Shown one piece after another: positions 55,557 through 63,919 of a stretch of 64,000 nucleotides of DNA. The DNA lies in contig JAKAJO010000051.1 of assembly GCA_021813745.1 (NCBI GenBank), positions 30,370-94,369 on the forward strand, given 5' to 3'. The number at the start of each line of letters is the position of its first letter. The first letter of the stretch is position 1. The DNA is from Acidobacteriota bacterium. Its GTDB lineage: Bacteria; Acidobacteriota; Terriglobia; Terriglobales; Acidobacteriaceae. The notes below the pieces were generated by a model. The model did not search any database. It had not been told where the DNA came from and saw only the letters and a list, made by a program, of their open reading frames with translations. The position numbers and the translations under genes are program-made.

Positions 55557-56335
55557 AGCGAGGTAACTGGCTCAAGGACCCTTCTGTCGAGGAGCAATAC
55601 GACACCCTGCTGTCCATCAGTGCCAAGAAATCTCTCAAATCCGATCAAGAGATCTGGATCACTTGCAAGGAACTGAAGGAGGCAAGAAACAGCCTTGTCC
55701 ACGAAGGATTCGCTAAATTGCGAAACGGCACGCCGATTGATGCGTCAAAGGCGAAAACTCTGATCGACGGCGCGGCGAAGATAATCGAATGGGTGGAAGC
55801 GCCGCTGCCAGAGGTGCATCGGCGCCACAACAACCGCCACACGCTCATCACCGAGCTTGCCGAGAGCGGCGCGGGCGACCAGACGATCATGGACATCGCC
55901 GGCCACGTTTCGAAGCAGATGCTGAAGCATTACAGCCACATTCGGATGGAAGCCAAGCGAAGCGCGCTCGAAGCAATTGTCCGTAAGTCGAGCGCTCAGA
56001 ATGAGTCACAGCAGGGGTACCCACAAAAGTCCCCACAGTCGCCGCAGAACGGCGGCAAGACGCTCAACAACGGTCACGCACCGGAGCCGATGGAGCTCGC
56101 AATTGCACCGAAAAACGGCGCGCGCGATTGCTCAAAATCGCTTGGTTTTACGCAGGATTTTGAGGGGGAGTACCCACAAAAGTCCCCACAGTCGGGCATT
56201 TTTGAGGGTCATCGAGGAGTTGGTAGGGGACGTAAGTCGTTGAAAAGAATTGGCTCCTCAGGTAGAGGCCGTACTAATGAATCACAGCGAATCATGTGGT
56301 CAATCATTCCTCCTATATCTATCTATTTAACATAG
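55553..56335 (+). pseudogene. Chimeric ORF: possible HEPN piece joined to a tyrosine-recombinase C-terminus
   Basis: This 260-codon frame has two unrelated parts. Residues 1-90 form a helical stretch with ARNSLVHEG at 44-52, the Rx4H pattern of HEPN RNase domains, which I only suggest. From residue 92 (HNNRHTLITELAES, TIMDIAGHVSKQMLKHYSHI) it is the C-terminus of a phage-type integrase with HxxR, GH and the tyrosine at about 127. The integrase N-terminal half, including the first catalytic arginine, is absent. After residue 150 the sequence is low-complexity and includes two copies of YPQKSPQS. I judge it a recombination scar. Confidence 0.65.
56017..56194 (+). repeat. Pair of identical 25-bp direct repeats
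   Basis: A 25-base sequence starting GTACCCACAAAAGTCCCC occurs at 56017-56041 and again at 56170-56194, exactly 153 bases apart, so both copies are in one frame and encode YPQKSPQS in the chimeric ORF. Repeats of this kind near an integrase could be old recombination or attachment sites. Confidence 0.7.
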
Positions 56336-56385
56336 ACTTATCGACACACATTGTCTCCAATCGTCTCGTAGAAGCGCCATATCTC

Positions 56386-56437
56386 TGCTGGTAATTTTGC
56401 TGGTAATAGTGCTACGATTCCTTTTTCATTACCAGCA
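56386..56437. promoter_or_regulatory. Decamer TGCTGGTAAT repeated twice direct and once inverted before the integrase
   Basis: TGCTGGTAAT occurs at 56386-56395 and 56398-56407, and its complement ATTACCAGCA at 56428-56437, all within 70 bases of the integrase GTG. The pattern suits operator sites for autoregulation or arm-type integrase binding. Confidence 0.55.
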
Positions 56438-56455
56438 AAGGGAGGGCAAACGCCA

Positions 56456-57670
56456 GTGAATCTCACAGATACGGAAGTGCGCAAAGCAAAACCCGCAGCC
56501 AAGATGTACCGGATGAGCGATGGGCATGGGCTGTACATTCAAATCCAACCGAACGGCACGAAACTCTGGCATTACGGATACCGATTCGAGCGCAGGCAGC
56601 GCCTGCTTTCCATCGGCACCTATCCCGATGTGACGCTGGCAGAGGCACGGGAAGCCCTCAAGGAAGCCCGCAGCAAGCTGGCAGCAGGTGTCAATCCCGC
56701 AGCGGAGAAGCAGCAGAAGAAGCGCACAGAGGTGGGCACGACGTTCGGTGATGTGTGCAAGCTATGGCTGGCCCATTGGAAAGCTGACAAGGCACCGCGC
56801 TATGTGAAGCAGATGGAATCTCGCCTCAAAAAAGATATTCTCCCTGCCATCGGCGGCAGACCTATTCGAGAGATCGAAGCCCCGGACGTGGTCGCAGTAG
56901 CGAAAGCGAAAGACGCCAAAGGAGCGCACGAACTGGCCCGCCGTTCTATGGTGACAATTGGGCAGGTATTCCGTTACGCGATTGCGCATGGGATGGCGAC
57001 ACGGAACCCTGCAAAGGACATTAGCTCGTCTGACGTGTTGAAGCCCGTCAAGAAGCAGAACCACGCCCGCGTGGACGCCAAAGGCGTACCGGCCCTCATG
57101 GCCGCAGTTGAAAGCTACAGTGGATTCCAGACCCGTCAAGCAATCAAGCTGATGGCGTACACGTTCGTCAGAACTGGCGAACTGGTAGGGGCCAGATGGG
57201 AAGAGTTCTCGCTAGACGGCGATTCCCCGCGCTGGGACATTCCAGCCGAGAGAATGAAGATGGATTCTCCGCACATTGTTCCTCTGTCAAATCAAGCAGT
57301 AGATATTCTCAAAACCGTGCGGGAACTGACCGGCAAAGGCGCTTACGTCTTCAATGGGATCGGCAAGGCAAAGCACATGAGCACCGGAACGATTCTTCAT
57401 GCACTGGCGCGTATGGGATTCAGAGGCAAGGGCAAAGAAACTCTAATGACCGGGCACGGATTTCGCGGTCTAGCGTCCACTATATTGCATGAGGCAGGGT
57501 GGGAAGAGAAGTACATCGAAGCACAATTGGCGCACCAGAAGCGTAACAAGGTGGCCGCAGCATACAACCATGCAGCCTACCTTCCTCAGCGCATTCAGAT
57601 GATGCAGGCATGGGCTGATATTTTCGATTCCCTTGCCAAGCCGCAAGCACAGACCATAGCCGCAGACTGA
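56456..57670 (+). CDS. int: P4-type tyrosine integrase
   Basis: The 404-aa recombinase has the DUF4102 N-terminal arm-binding domain (residues 1-90, MNLTDTEVRKAKPAAKMYRM and DGHGLYIQI), a core-binding SAM-like domain (about 95-190), and a catalytic domain with arginine in VRTGELVGARW, HxxR in GHGFRGLAS, and tyrosine near YNHAAYLPQR. Such enzymes move genomic islands, usually into tRNA genes; none is visible nearby. Start GTG 56456 is preceded by GGGAGG. It looks intact, while the neighbouring integrase-like ORF is not. Confidence 0.92.
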   Translation: MNLTDTEVRKAKPAAKMYRMSDGHGLYIQIQPNGTKLWHYGYRFERRQRLLSIGTYPDVTLAEAREALKEARSKLAAGVNPAAEKQQKKRTEVGTTFGDVCKLWLAHWKADKAPRYVKQMESRLKKDILPAIGGRPIREIEAPDVVAVAKAKDAKGAHELARRSMVTIGQVFRYAIAHGMATRNPAKDISSSDVLKPVKKQNHARVDAKGVPALMAAVESYSGFQTRQAIKLMAYTFVRTGELVGARWEEFSLDGDSPRWDIPAERMKMDSPHIVPLSNQAVDILKTVRELTGKGAYVFNGIGKAKHMSTGTILHALARMGFRGKGKETLMTGHGFRGLASTILHEAGWEEKYIEAQLAHQKRNKVAAAYNHAAYLPQRIQMMQAWADIFDSLAKPQAQTIAAD

Positions 57671-57691
57671 GCCTGTATAGTTTGTAGCAAC

Positions 57692-57727
57692 AAGGCAGCG
57701 TTCTATTGGCGCTGCCTTTCTTGTTTC
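57692..57727 (+). terminator. Terminator of the integrase gene
   Basis: AAGGCAGCG, nine-base loop, CGCTGCCTT, then TTCTTGTTT, beginning 22 bases after the stop. Confidence 0.85.
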
Positions 57728-57751
57728 TGCAACGCACGACCGGGGGAACTG

Positions 57752-58231
57752 TTGGGAATCACTGAAAGACTGCACGCGGCGTATGGGTCGAGCGACTGGT
57801 CAACTCTGTTAGAACTGACGCAAGCACTTGCCCTGAAAATCACCCACGGCGACCAAGAGGCCGCAGAGGCGGGTTGCGACGCGATTACTGACGTTCTGAT
57901 TCAGGGACGCATCACCGTTGTGAATTATCCAGCGTGGGCGCGGCAAGTCATCCGCGCTAGGGCAAAGCGGGTCTGGGATTCCAGAAAGAACGCAGGCTTG
58001 AGCACGGACAACCCCGACTTTCACGAAACTGAGTTCGACTGTCTGCCCATCCTGGACACGGGTCAGCGTACCGGGTACGTCAAGTACAATGACCGACTGG
58101 CGGCTCGCATCGTCCAAATGAGGGCGAAAGGTAAGACGCATAAGCAGATCGCAAAGACCCTCGGCATCACAGAGAATGCATCAATGCTGCGTCTTTCAAG
58201 GACAAAAAAGCGTTTCAAATCAGCAACATAA
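57752..58231 (+). CDS. Sigma-70-like regulatory protein on the island
   Basis: The 159-aa product shows a sigma-like arrangement: a helical block like region 2 (LALKITHGDQEAAEAGCDAI through WARQVIRARAKRVWDSR) and, after a linker, a C-terminal helix-turn-helix reminiscent of region 4 (MRAKGKTHKQIAKTLGITENASMLRL). Many elements carry such short ECF-like or phage-type sigma proteins. Start is TTG 57752 with GGGGG upstream, so it is uncertain. It might instead be a plain HTH regulator. Adjacent genes on the same strand are likely targets. Confidence 0.55.
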   Translation: MGITERLHAAYGSSDWSTLLELTQALALKITHGDQEAAEAGCDAITDVLIQGRITVVNYPAWARQVIRARAKRVWDSRKNAGLSTDNPDFHETEFDCLPILDTGQRTGYVKYNDRLAARIVQMRAKGKTHKQIAKTLGITENASMLRLSRTKKRFKSAT

Positions 58232-58287
58232 TCGCGTTTTATGACAGGTTTTTGCACTAAGGTATTAAAGTAAATGCTTGGCAAATG

Positions 58288-58310
58288 CCCGCAGCGATGC
58301 GGGTTTTTAT
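58288..58310 (+). terminator. Terminator after the sigma-like gene
   Basis: CCCGCA, loop GCGA, TGCGGG, then TTTTTATTTT. The track's ATG at 58285 lies inside this hairpin and is not a start. Confidence 0.92.
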
Positions 58311-58338
58311 TTTGCCCGGATATACCGTTAGGAAGACT

Positions 58339-58530
58339 ATGAGATACATCCGACTTAAAGAGGTTTGCCATAAATTGAGCCTGTCAAAGGCCACCATCTG
58401 GCGCATGGTTGCGACCCACGACGATTTTCCCAAGCCCCGCAAGCTGTCCCCCAAATGCACCGTTTGGCTTGAGAGCGAAGTGGACGCTTACATCGTGGAT
58501 ACATGGGCGCGGCTTGCACAGGCGGCGTAA
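58339..58530 (+). CDS. alpA: AlpA-type (MerR-like) phage regulator/excisionase
   Basis: The 63-aa protein has the AlpA helix-turn-helix (YIRLKEVCHKLSLSKATIWR) and the ending CTVWLESEVDAYI of island excision regulators. In P4-like elements AlpA activates the integrase and excision. GGAAG lies six bases before ATG 58339; the track start at 58285 is rejected. It follows the terminator directly, so it has its own promoter. Confidence 0.85.
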   Translation: MRYIRLKEVCHKLSLSKATIWRMVATHDDFPKPRKLSPKCTVWLESEVDAYIVDTWARLAQAA

Positions 58531-58729
58531 GGCTGCCTTTTCTAACGAGGCTTCAATCAACACGTGTTCCAAGCGACTTGATTCGATTCCTCAAAAACCA
58601 CGCATATTTGAGTAATTTCGCATTGCTGTGACAGCCGACTGCCGAAAGCGTGTCATGCCTTCTCCAATGCACCAACATAGTCCAAACATACAACGCTGTT
58701 TCAAACAACTTTAGAGAGGCAATTACAGA

Positions 58730-59452
58730 ATGAGGAAAGCAATCCTGCGCTTGGATGGTGAGCGGTACGGCACAATTCAGGTTACAGGTAAGGGAGATAG
58801 ATCACGCTATTGGAGATGCCACTGTGAATGCGGGCGAGTATTTGAGGCTCCCGGCTCACGCCTGAAAGCAGGCAGGGTTAAATGCCGGTGCCAGCAGACA
58901 ACTGCACACGGTCACGCAAGACGCGGGAATTTATCGCCAGAGTACAAAAGCTGGAGGGCTGCCAAAGCCCGATGCAAATACGACCAAGACTATAAAGACG
59001 TGAATTTCGATCCGCGCTGGGAGTCGTTCAAACAATTCCTAGCGGATATGAGAACACGGCCAGTAGGCCATACACTCGACAGAATCAATCCCTTTGGAGG
59101 CTATACGCCAGAGAACTGCCGCTGGGCACCACTCGACGTACAAGCCGCCAACAAGAGAACCGCAAAGGTGATTCACTATAGCTGCTCATGCGACCCAGAG
59201 ACAGGCGCACCGCGTCACGGGGCAGTAGGCACGCTGGCAGAGTGGGCATGGTATCTGCGACGAATGACTGGCGATGACAAGTGGACTGCCCAGAAACTCA
59301 GAGACGTTCTGGAAGTAGTTTCACTGGAAGCGGTTCTAAAAGACGCCAGTCCATTGGGGATTCCTCCAGAAGAGTATGCGCTGAGAGCTGGTCCTGAGTT
59401 TCGAGGAATGTGGAACCGCTACCTGAGTGACGTGTATCTCAGGGCAGTTTGA
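58730..59452 (+). CDS. Phage HNH-like protein with N-terminal Cys cluster
   Basis: The 240-aa protein starts with a cysteine cluster (WRCHCECGRVFEAPGSRLKAGR, then CRC) like a zinc-binding domain, then holds the phage module HGHARRGNLSPEYKSWRAAK, FLADMRTRPVGHTLDRINPF and YTPENCRWAPLD. That motif set is found in phage HNH-like and AP2-linked proteins. The C-terminal 80 residues are helical with LAEWAWYL. Nuclease activity is not proved. AGAGAGG precedes ATG 58730. Its paralogue is the next gene. Confidence 0.7.
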   Translation: MRKAILRLDGERYGTIQVTGKGDRSRYWRCHCECGRVFEAPGSRLKAGRVKCRCQQTTAHGHARRGNLSPEYKSWRAAKARCKYDQDYKDVNFDPRWESFKQFLADMRTRPVGHTLDRINPFGGYTPENCRWAPLDVQAANKRTAKVIHYSCSCDPETGAPRHGAVGTLAEWAWYLRRMTGDDKWTAQKLRDVLEVVSLEAVLKDASPLGIPPEEYALRAGPEFRGMWNRYLSDVYLRAV

Positions 59453-59487
59453 GAAGTAGCAACTAACTGCACACTTTGCAGAAAACG

Positions 59488-59518
59488 GCTCCGCTCAGGC
59501 GGAGCTATTTCATTTTAA
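59488..59518 (+). terminator. Terminator between the two HNH-like genes
   Basis: GCTCCGC, loop TCAG, GCGGAGC, then TATTTCATTTT; starts about 35 bases after the first gene. Confidence 0.65.
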
Positions 59519-59530
59519 GGATCGATTGAT

Positions 59531-60004
59531 ATGAATACGGAGAATAGAAATGCAACACGCGCGCACAGCCTTAAGCACGGCCATGCCAAGCGCGGCCTGC
59601 AAAGCCCAGAGTACAACACCTGGAGAAACATCAAGAAGCGTTGCTTCAACCCTAATAACCCGAAATTCCCAGACTACGGTGGCAGGGGCATCACGATCTG
59701 CTCAGAGTGGAGGGACAGCTTTGCCGCGTTCCTGCGGGACATGAAGCTGCGCCCGCAGGGGTACAGTATTCACCGCATCGACAACGACGGCAATTATGAA
59801 CCGGGGAATTGCCGCTGGGCTTCCAGAAACGAACAGGACAGAAACAAACGCAATAGCCATTACCTTGAATTCGATGGACAAAGAAAAGTTTTGGCAGATT
59901 GGGCCAAAGAGCTGGGCATGGACAAGGGCGCGCTGCTGGGCAAGCTGAAGAAAGGCCACACGCTGGAAGAGCTATTCACGCTTCAGACGCCGATGGCTGC
60001 GTGA
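59531..60004 (+). CDS. Phage HNH-like protein, short paralogue
   Basis: The 157-aa protein shares the module HGHAKRGLQSPEYNTWRNIKKRC, YGGRGITICSEW, FLRDMKLRPQGYSIHRIDND and GNYEPGNCRWAS with the gene before, without the Cys-rich front. It ends in a helical piece, LADWAKELGMDKGALLGKLKKG, which resembles a small DNA-reading module. It probably arose by duplication in the element. ATG 59531 has AAGG before it. Confidence 0.7.
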   Translation: MNTENRNATRAHSLKHGHAKRGLQSPEYNTWRNIKKRCFNPNNPKFPDYGGRGITICSEWRDSFAAFLRDMKLRPQGYSIHRIDNDGNYEPGNCRWASRNEQDRNKRNSHYLEFDGQRKVLADWAKELGMDKGALLGKLKKGHTLEELFTLQTPMAA

Positions 60005-60014
60005 GGAAAACAAA

Positions 60015-60215
60015 ATGACCCCAAATCAATTCAAGCGCTTCAACGAATATCTGGCCCGACTGATCTACGCGCCTGACACAACAGAGGCAATGAGAAAGGC
60101 AGCCAAAGACGCACGGAAGGAACTACACCGTCTCTACGGCGCAAACAGCAACCCTCCGCGTTGCTGGAGACGCCCAGGGCGCACACGAAACCCGGCACAT
60201 ACCAGCGCAGCGTGA
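60015..60215 (+). CDS. Small uncharacterised ORF of the island
   Basis: The 66-aa product follows the HNH-like paralogue by ten bases with GAGG eight bases before ATG. It has a helical N-terminal half (NQFKRFNEYLARLIYAPDTT, AMRKAAKDARKELHRLY) and a basic Pro/Arg-rich tail. It is likely part of the same transcript, but I recognise no family. Confidence 0.5.
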   Translation: MTPNQFKRFNEYLARLIYAPDTTEAMRKAAKDARKELHRLYGANSNPPRCWRRPGRTRNPAHTSAA

Positions 60216-60225
60216 CGGGCCAAGA

Positions 60226-60256
60226 GGGTCTATAGTATGGGCTATAGACCCTTTTC
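60226..60256 (+). terminator. Terminator closing the HNH-like unit
   Basis: GGGTCTATAG, loop TATGGG, CTATAGACCC, then TTTT. It lies about 10 bases after the small ORF and faces the res gene end. Confidence 0.85.
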
Positions 60257-60352
60257 AGGAGGCTATCTGCTGGCAGCAGGAGGCTTATCTTCCCTGCCTG
60301 CAAAAAAATCACTCAAATGGCGAATGCTCCAGAAACTATGTCTGACATTTGC

Positions 60353-62956
60353 CTATTCGTAATCGCTGGCCAACTGACCAACGTACAAGCTCGCGGCATC
60401 CGTGGCACTTGCGATTGCCTTGCGCACATCTTGGCGCATCAAGTCCAAGACACGCAGTTTTCCCTTCTTTACCTCCGCAACTGATTCGATCCGCCGATAG
60501 GCATCCGCGTGCGCTTCTGCATATACCGCCAGACCCTGCAACTTCGGAAGCGCGTCCGCTAGGAAAGTGCCGTGAGCGTCAACGAGGTCAGCAACGACAC
60601 TCCCATCATCCTCAGTGGCGAAGAATATGAAGTCTGGGCGAACGATCTCGTAACTGTCGCCGTCTAGGTAGGCAACGCCGAGCGAGGATTGCCCCGGTTG
60701 CTGCGGATTGCGATACCAGAAGCTAAAGCCTTTGCGCTTGGATTCTGTTTCAACAACCGTCGTCTCCCAGTCGTTCAGCTTCGCCGGGTAGTTGCCATTC
60801 TCATCGCAAAGAAGGTGGCTCTTGTATGTCGGCAGGTCCGATTCGTCGCCCTTCTCGCGCACCTTTGTAAGCTCGAATTTGGATTCTGGCTTCACCATAG
60901 CCACATCCTGTGGCTCGATGCTCATCTCTTTGATCTGCCGGTAGGCTTCCTTCCGGTCATCACTGAGCTTCTTGATGTCGCCTTCGTATTTGGCAAGCCA
61001 AGCCTTTGCCAATTTATCGGCTTCGGCATCAACATAGGCTTGCATCTCAGTCATCAAACCCAGCGCGGCAATGGATACCCGTGCCTCAACGAGGGCTTCC
61101 TCGAACTCATCGCCTTCATCGGGGTTTGAAACTTTGTAGGCCAGGTGGTCGGTGTAGGTAGGTGAAATATCCGGGCTGACGATTCGTGCGGCGCGGCGGT
61201 AGGCATCGTCGATCACCGCCATGTCCGCATCCTCCCAGAACTCGTCAAAGCTCTTGTTCTTGCCTTTCATGTCGGCAACCACAGTCTTGCCGTCAACGGT
61301 CAGCACCGCTTTGCGTTTGGCCTCTATCTTCGCCTTCTCACTCTCTTGGAACTTGTCCAAAGCATCGTGCATCGCTGCATGGGCCAGCTTGCCAGCATTC
61401 GGCAGGATGCCATCGGAAGCCAACTCATGTGCCAGCGCCGTCAAGCGTTTTGCAGGCTTCGCGCCACGTTGCGGACGCGTTTGAGACGGCAATGCTTCGA
61501 ATGCCTCCCAAATGGCGTCTGACGCTGCCGGGTTTGGCTTCATCTCCACAGGATTGACGAGGATGCGGCCACCGGAAGGCGGCATCGTGTCATCCCCCTT
61601 CATCAGTGCCTGCACAACGTCTTCAACCGTCTTCTTGTGGAACTTTGGCAACAGGCATTCCACTGAGTTGAGACGTTCGTTGCCAGGAATACGGCGAGCC
61701 AGCGGCGAACGCACCATCCGGCCCAGCATCTGGGTAATGTGAGTGCGGTCAGTGGCTGTGCGGAAGGAAATCATGATCTCGGCTCGCGGGCAGTCCCATC
61801 CCGTACTGATTGCATCCTTGGCGATAAGCACACGTACCCAAGTCGAATCTTGCACATGCTCTGGCGAGATGTACGGAACGTTGCGGTTGCCGAACCTCTG
61901 GGTACTGTGCTCACCGAACACATGCGCGACACAGCCGCTGGGCAGGTCCGGCCATTGCTGATAGATGGTGTCCAGCGCACGGCCAATTTCGTCCGGGTCT
62001 GGTGTGTTTGGAACCTGCAACACCATCAGTGGAATAACCGTATGCGAGTCCCCTTGCACCTTGGCATACTCTTCCCAAGCCTCGGTTGAGGCTCTGAGCT
62101 TGTCCGTTGCGCGGCGCACAAGCACGGTATCAAAATCACCTACGTCATCCGGGATGTCAATGAGGATGGTGTCTTTGATGAGACCGGATTCCTGGACCTT
62201 GGCGGAATCTACCAGCACATTCGGCAAAGATGTACGCTTCTCCGCGACTTTCATCGCTTCGTTAAAGCGTTCCACAGTGGCTGAAATGCCCCATACTACT
62301 GGAATACCGGGCACTCCATTGTTGCCATTGATGAGCCTCTGCACAATGGTTGACTTCTCCTTACGTGCTGCTGCGGTGGGGTTTCCTAGGCCGCGATGCG
62401 CTTCATCCAGCACCAAATATAGGGTTAAATCCGGGTCTTCAATCGTGTTCTGGATGGTGTCCCAGATCGTATAGGAGCGCCCATCAGGACGCACATCCAG
62501 CAACCGTGGCTGACCTGTGGCTGCGTCTGCTTCCGCCGGGTCAAATCCACGCACCAGCAGGCTATTCTTGCCGAGTTTCTGGGTATTGAGGAAGTAGACC
62601 TTCTTCGCTTCAAACCTCTCGCGGACAAAGGTGTTCTCTACCGGAACGAGATCGGTATGATTCAGCCGGTCGCTGGCCTCCATAAGGCGGAAACGTGTCT
62701 GCTCATTCAACGATGGATCGTCGCTGAACCAGATCACGACTGCGCCGGGGTCCGCATCGAAATCAAATTCGTCGTCTCCGTGAAACAACGCCTCGAACAC
62801 GGCAGCGGCCATCACCGTCTTGCCCGCTCCAGTGACAGCGGTGAGCGAGAAGGCGCTCTTGTCGGCATCGTTGTGCCAGTACTTACGCGCCTTTCTAAGA
62901 TTCGACAGGGCGCCGCGCACTGCATCGTTTTGATAGTCCTTGAGCGTGAACTTCAT
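60353..62956 (-). CDS. res: Type III-like restriction subunit: DEAD/DEAH helicase with divergent nuclease region
   Basis: The 867-aa protein has SF2 helicase motifs in order: Walker A TAVTGAGKTV (about residue 40), DEAH in LVLDEAHRGLG, SAT-type GISATVERF, and motif VI HITQMLGRMVRSP. In type III enzymes a C-terminal PD-(D/E)xK nuclease follows; here the place reads RPDFIFFATEDDG and then VADLVDAHG, with D-A-H instead of E-x-K. It starts three bases after the methyltransferase stop. The partner and order (mod then res) fit a type III system, but cleavage ability is doubtful. Confidence 0.85.
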   Translation of the reverse strand: MKFTLKDYQNDAVRGALSNLRKARKYWHNDADKSAFSLTAVTGAGKTVMAAAVFEALFHGDDEFDFDADPGAVVIWFSDDPSLNEQTRFRLMEASDRLNHTDLVPVENTFVRERFEAKKVYFLNTQKLGKNSLLVRGFDPAEADAATGQPRLLDVRPDGRSYTIWDTIQNTIEDPDLTLYLVLDEAHRGLGNPTAAARKEKSTIVQRLINGNNGVPGIPVVWGISATVERFNEAMKVAEKRTSLPNVLVDSAKVQESGLIKDTILIDIPDDVGDFDTVLVRRATDKLRASTEAWEEYAKVQGDSHTVIPLMVLQVPNTPDPDEIGRALDTIYQQWPDLPSGCVAHVFGEHSTQRFGNRNVPYISPEHVQDSTWVRVLIAKDAISTGWDCPRAEIMISFRTATDRTHITQMLGRMVRSPLARRIPGNERLNSVECLLPKFHKKTVEDVVQALMKGDDTMPPSGGRILVNPVEMKPNPAASDAIWEAFEALPSQTRPQRGAKPAKRLTALAHELASDGILPNAGKLAHAAMHDALDKFQESEKAKIEAKRKAVLTVDGKTVVADMKGKNKSFDEFWEDADMAVIDDAYRRAARIVSPDISPTYTDHLAYKVSNPDEGDEFEEALVEARVSIAALGLMTEMQAYVDAEADKLAKAWLAKYEGDIKKLSDDRKEAYRQIKEMSIEPQDVAMVKPESKFELTKVREKGDESDLPTYKSHLLCDENGNYPAKLNDWETTVVETESKRKGFSFWYRNPQQPGQSSLGVAYLDGDSYEIVRPDFIFFATEDDGSVVADLVDAHGTFLADALPKLQGLAVYAEAHADAYRRIESVAEVKKGKLRVLDLMRQDVRKAIASATDAASLYVGQLASDYE

Positions 62957-62959
62957 TCA

Positions 62960-63919
62960 TCATTCCCCATTCACAAAGCTGAAATTGGTTAAGTAGGACT
63001 CGTACAGGCGTACAGGCTCGACACCATCCGGCAATCGTCGTGCTATGGCCTGGAATCGGCGGTCATCGTCGGTAACGATATAGGCAATACGCAGATTCTT
63101 AGCCTTGCTCACCGTCCTGATAAACGGCGTAGCGGCATCCACATCCACCAGCAGGCCATAGGCATCTACCACGGCCCATCCTTCAGCGGGCAGTTTGTCG
63201 ATGCGCTTGCCGATGCTTCCAGCACGCAACCAAAGAAGTGGAGCAATGCGGGCAAAGGCCAGGTTATGGTTAACCGCAAGCGGGCTTTCGTAGGTCAGAG
63301 TAAAGAACTCCGCATTTTCGGCAAAACCTTCGGCCATCGGGAATTCGTCGGTGAACTTGTAATCGCCCTTGATTGGTCCTCCATCCGGGGTCTTGCCTGA
63401 AATTGCGGCCTGCACACGCGGCTTGGTGATGTAGTCGCAGATACCCCACTTCTCCCAGTCAGCGTCGCCAGGACGTAGTCCCTGCTCGCGCAAAGCCTTC
63501 TGCTCATCCGCCGCGACTTCATTGTTCGTGACGGAGATGCACTGACGACTGCCGCCATCTTGCTCATTCAGGCGCATAACTGCGTGAGCAGTTGTGCCTG
63601 ACCCGGCGAAGAAATCGAGTATGACGGCTTGAGGCTTTTCTTTGACGAAGAAGCGCAGAATGTCTTCCACCGCATAGAGCGATTTTGGAAATGGGAACTT
63701 CCTTCCGGGTAGGAGTTCGGCCAACAGGCGCGATCCATACTGGGTCGCATCGTGCCCTGCAATTCGCCATTGGGTTCCCGGTATTGCCAGTACAAATGAA
63801 GCATCGTTTTCTTTCACGAGGATCGACCCATCCGGGGCATGACCACTCTGCTCGAACTCACCTCTTTGTATTTGGGGCTGTACCAGATAATCATGCCATG
63901 AATCGTGTAACCCATTGTT
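62960..63919 (-). pseudogene. mod: Type III-type DNA methyltransferase, C-terminal half only
   Basis: The readable protein contains the SAM-binding motif I FFAGSGTTAHAVMRL after FPFPKSLYAVED, then the conserved CISVTNNEVAADEQKALREQG and the long C-terminal part that adjoins res. In this beta-class order the catalytic DPPY motif should come earlier, but in-frame sequence runs only to a TAA at 63922-63920; between it and GTG 63817 there is homologous-looking sequence without an ATG. So the gene is broken, or the start lies beyond a frameshift outside the window. It is the first gene of the mod-res unit. Confidence 0.72.

Noticed and set aside
56195-56455. tRNA or tmRNA gene as integrase target
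   Set aside because: I looked for a T-loop and acceptor stem next to the integrase and found none. The attachment site therefore remains unknown.
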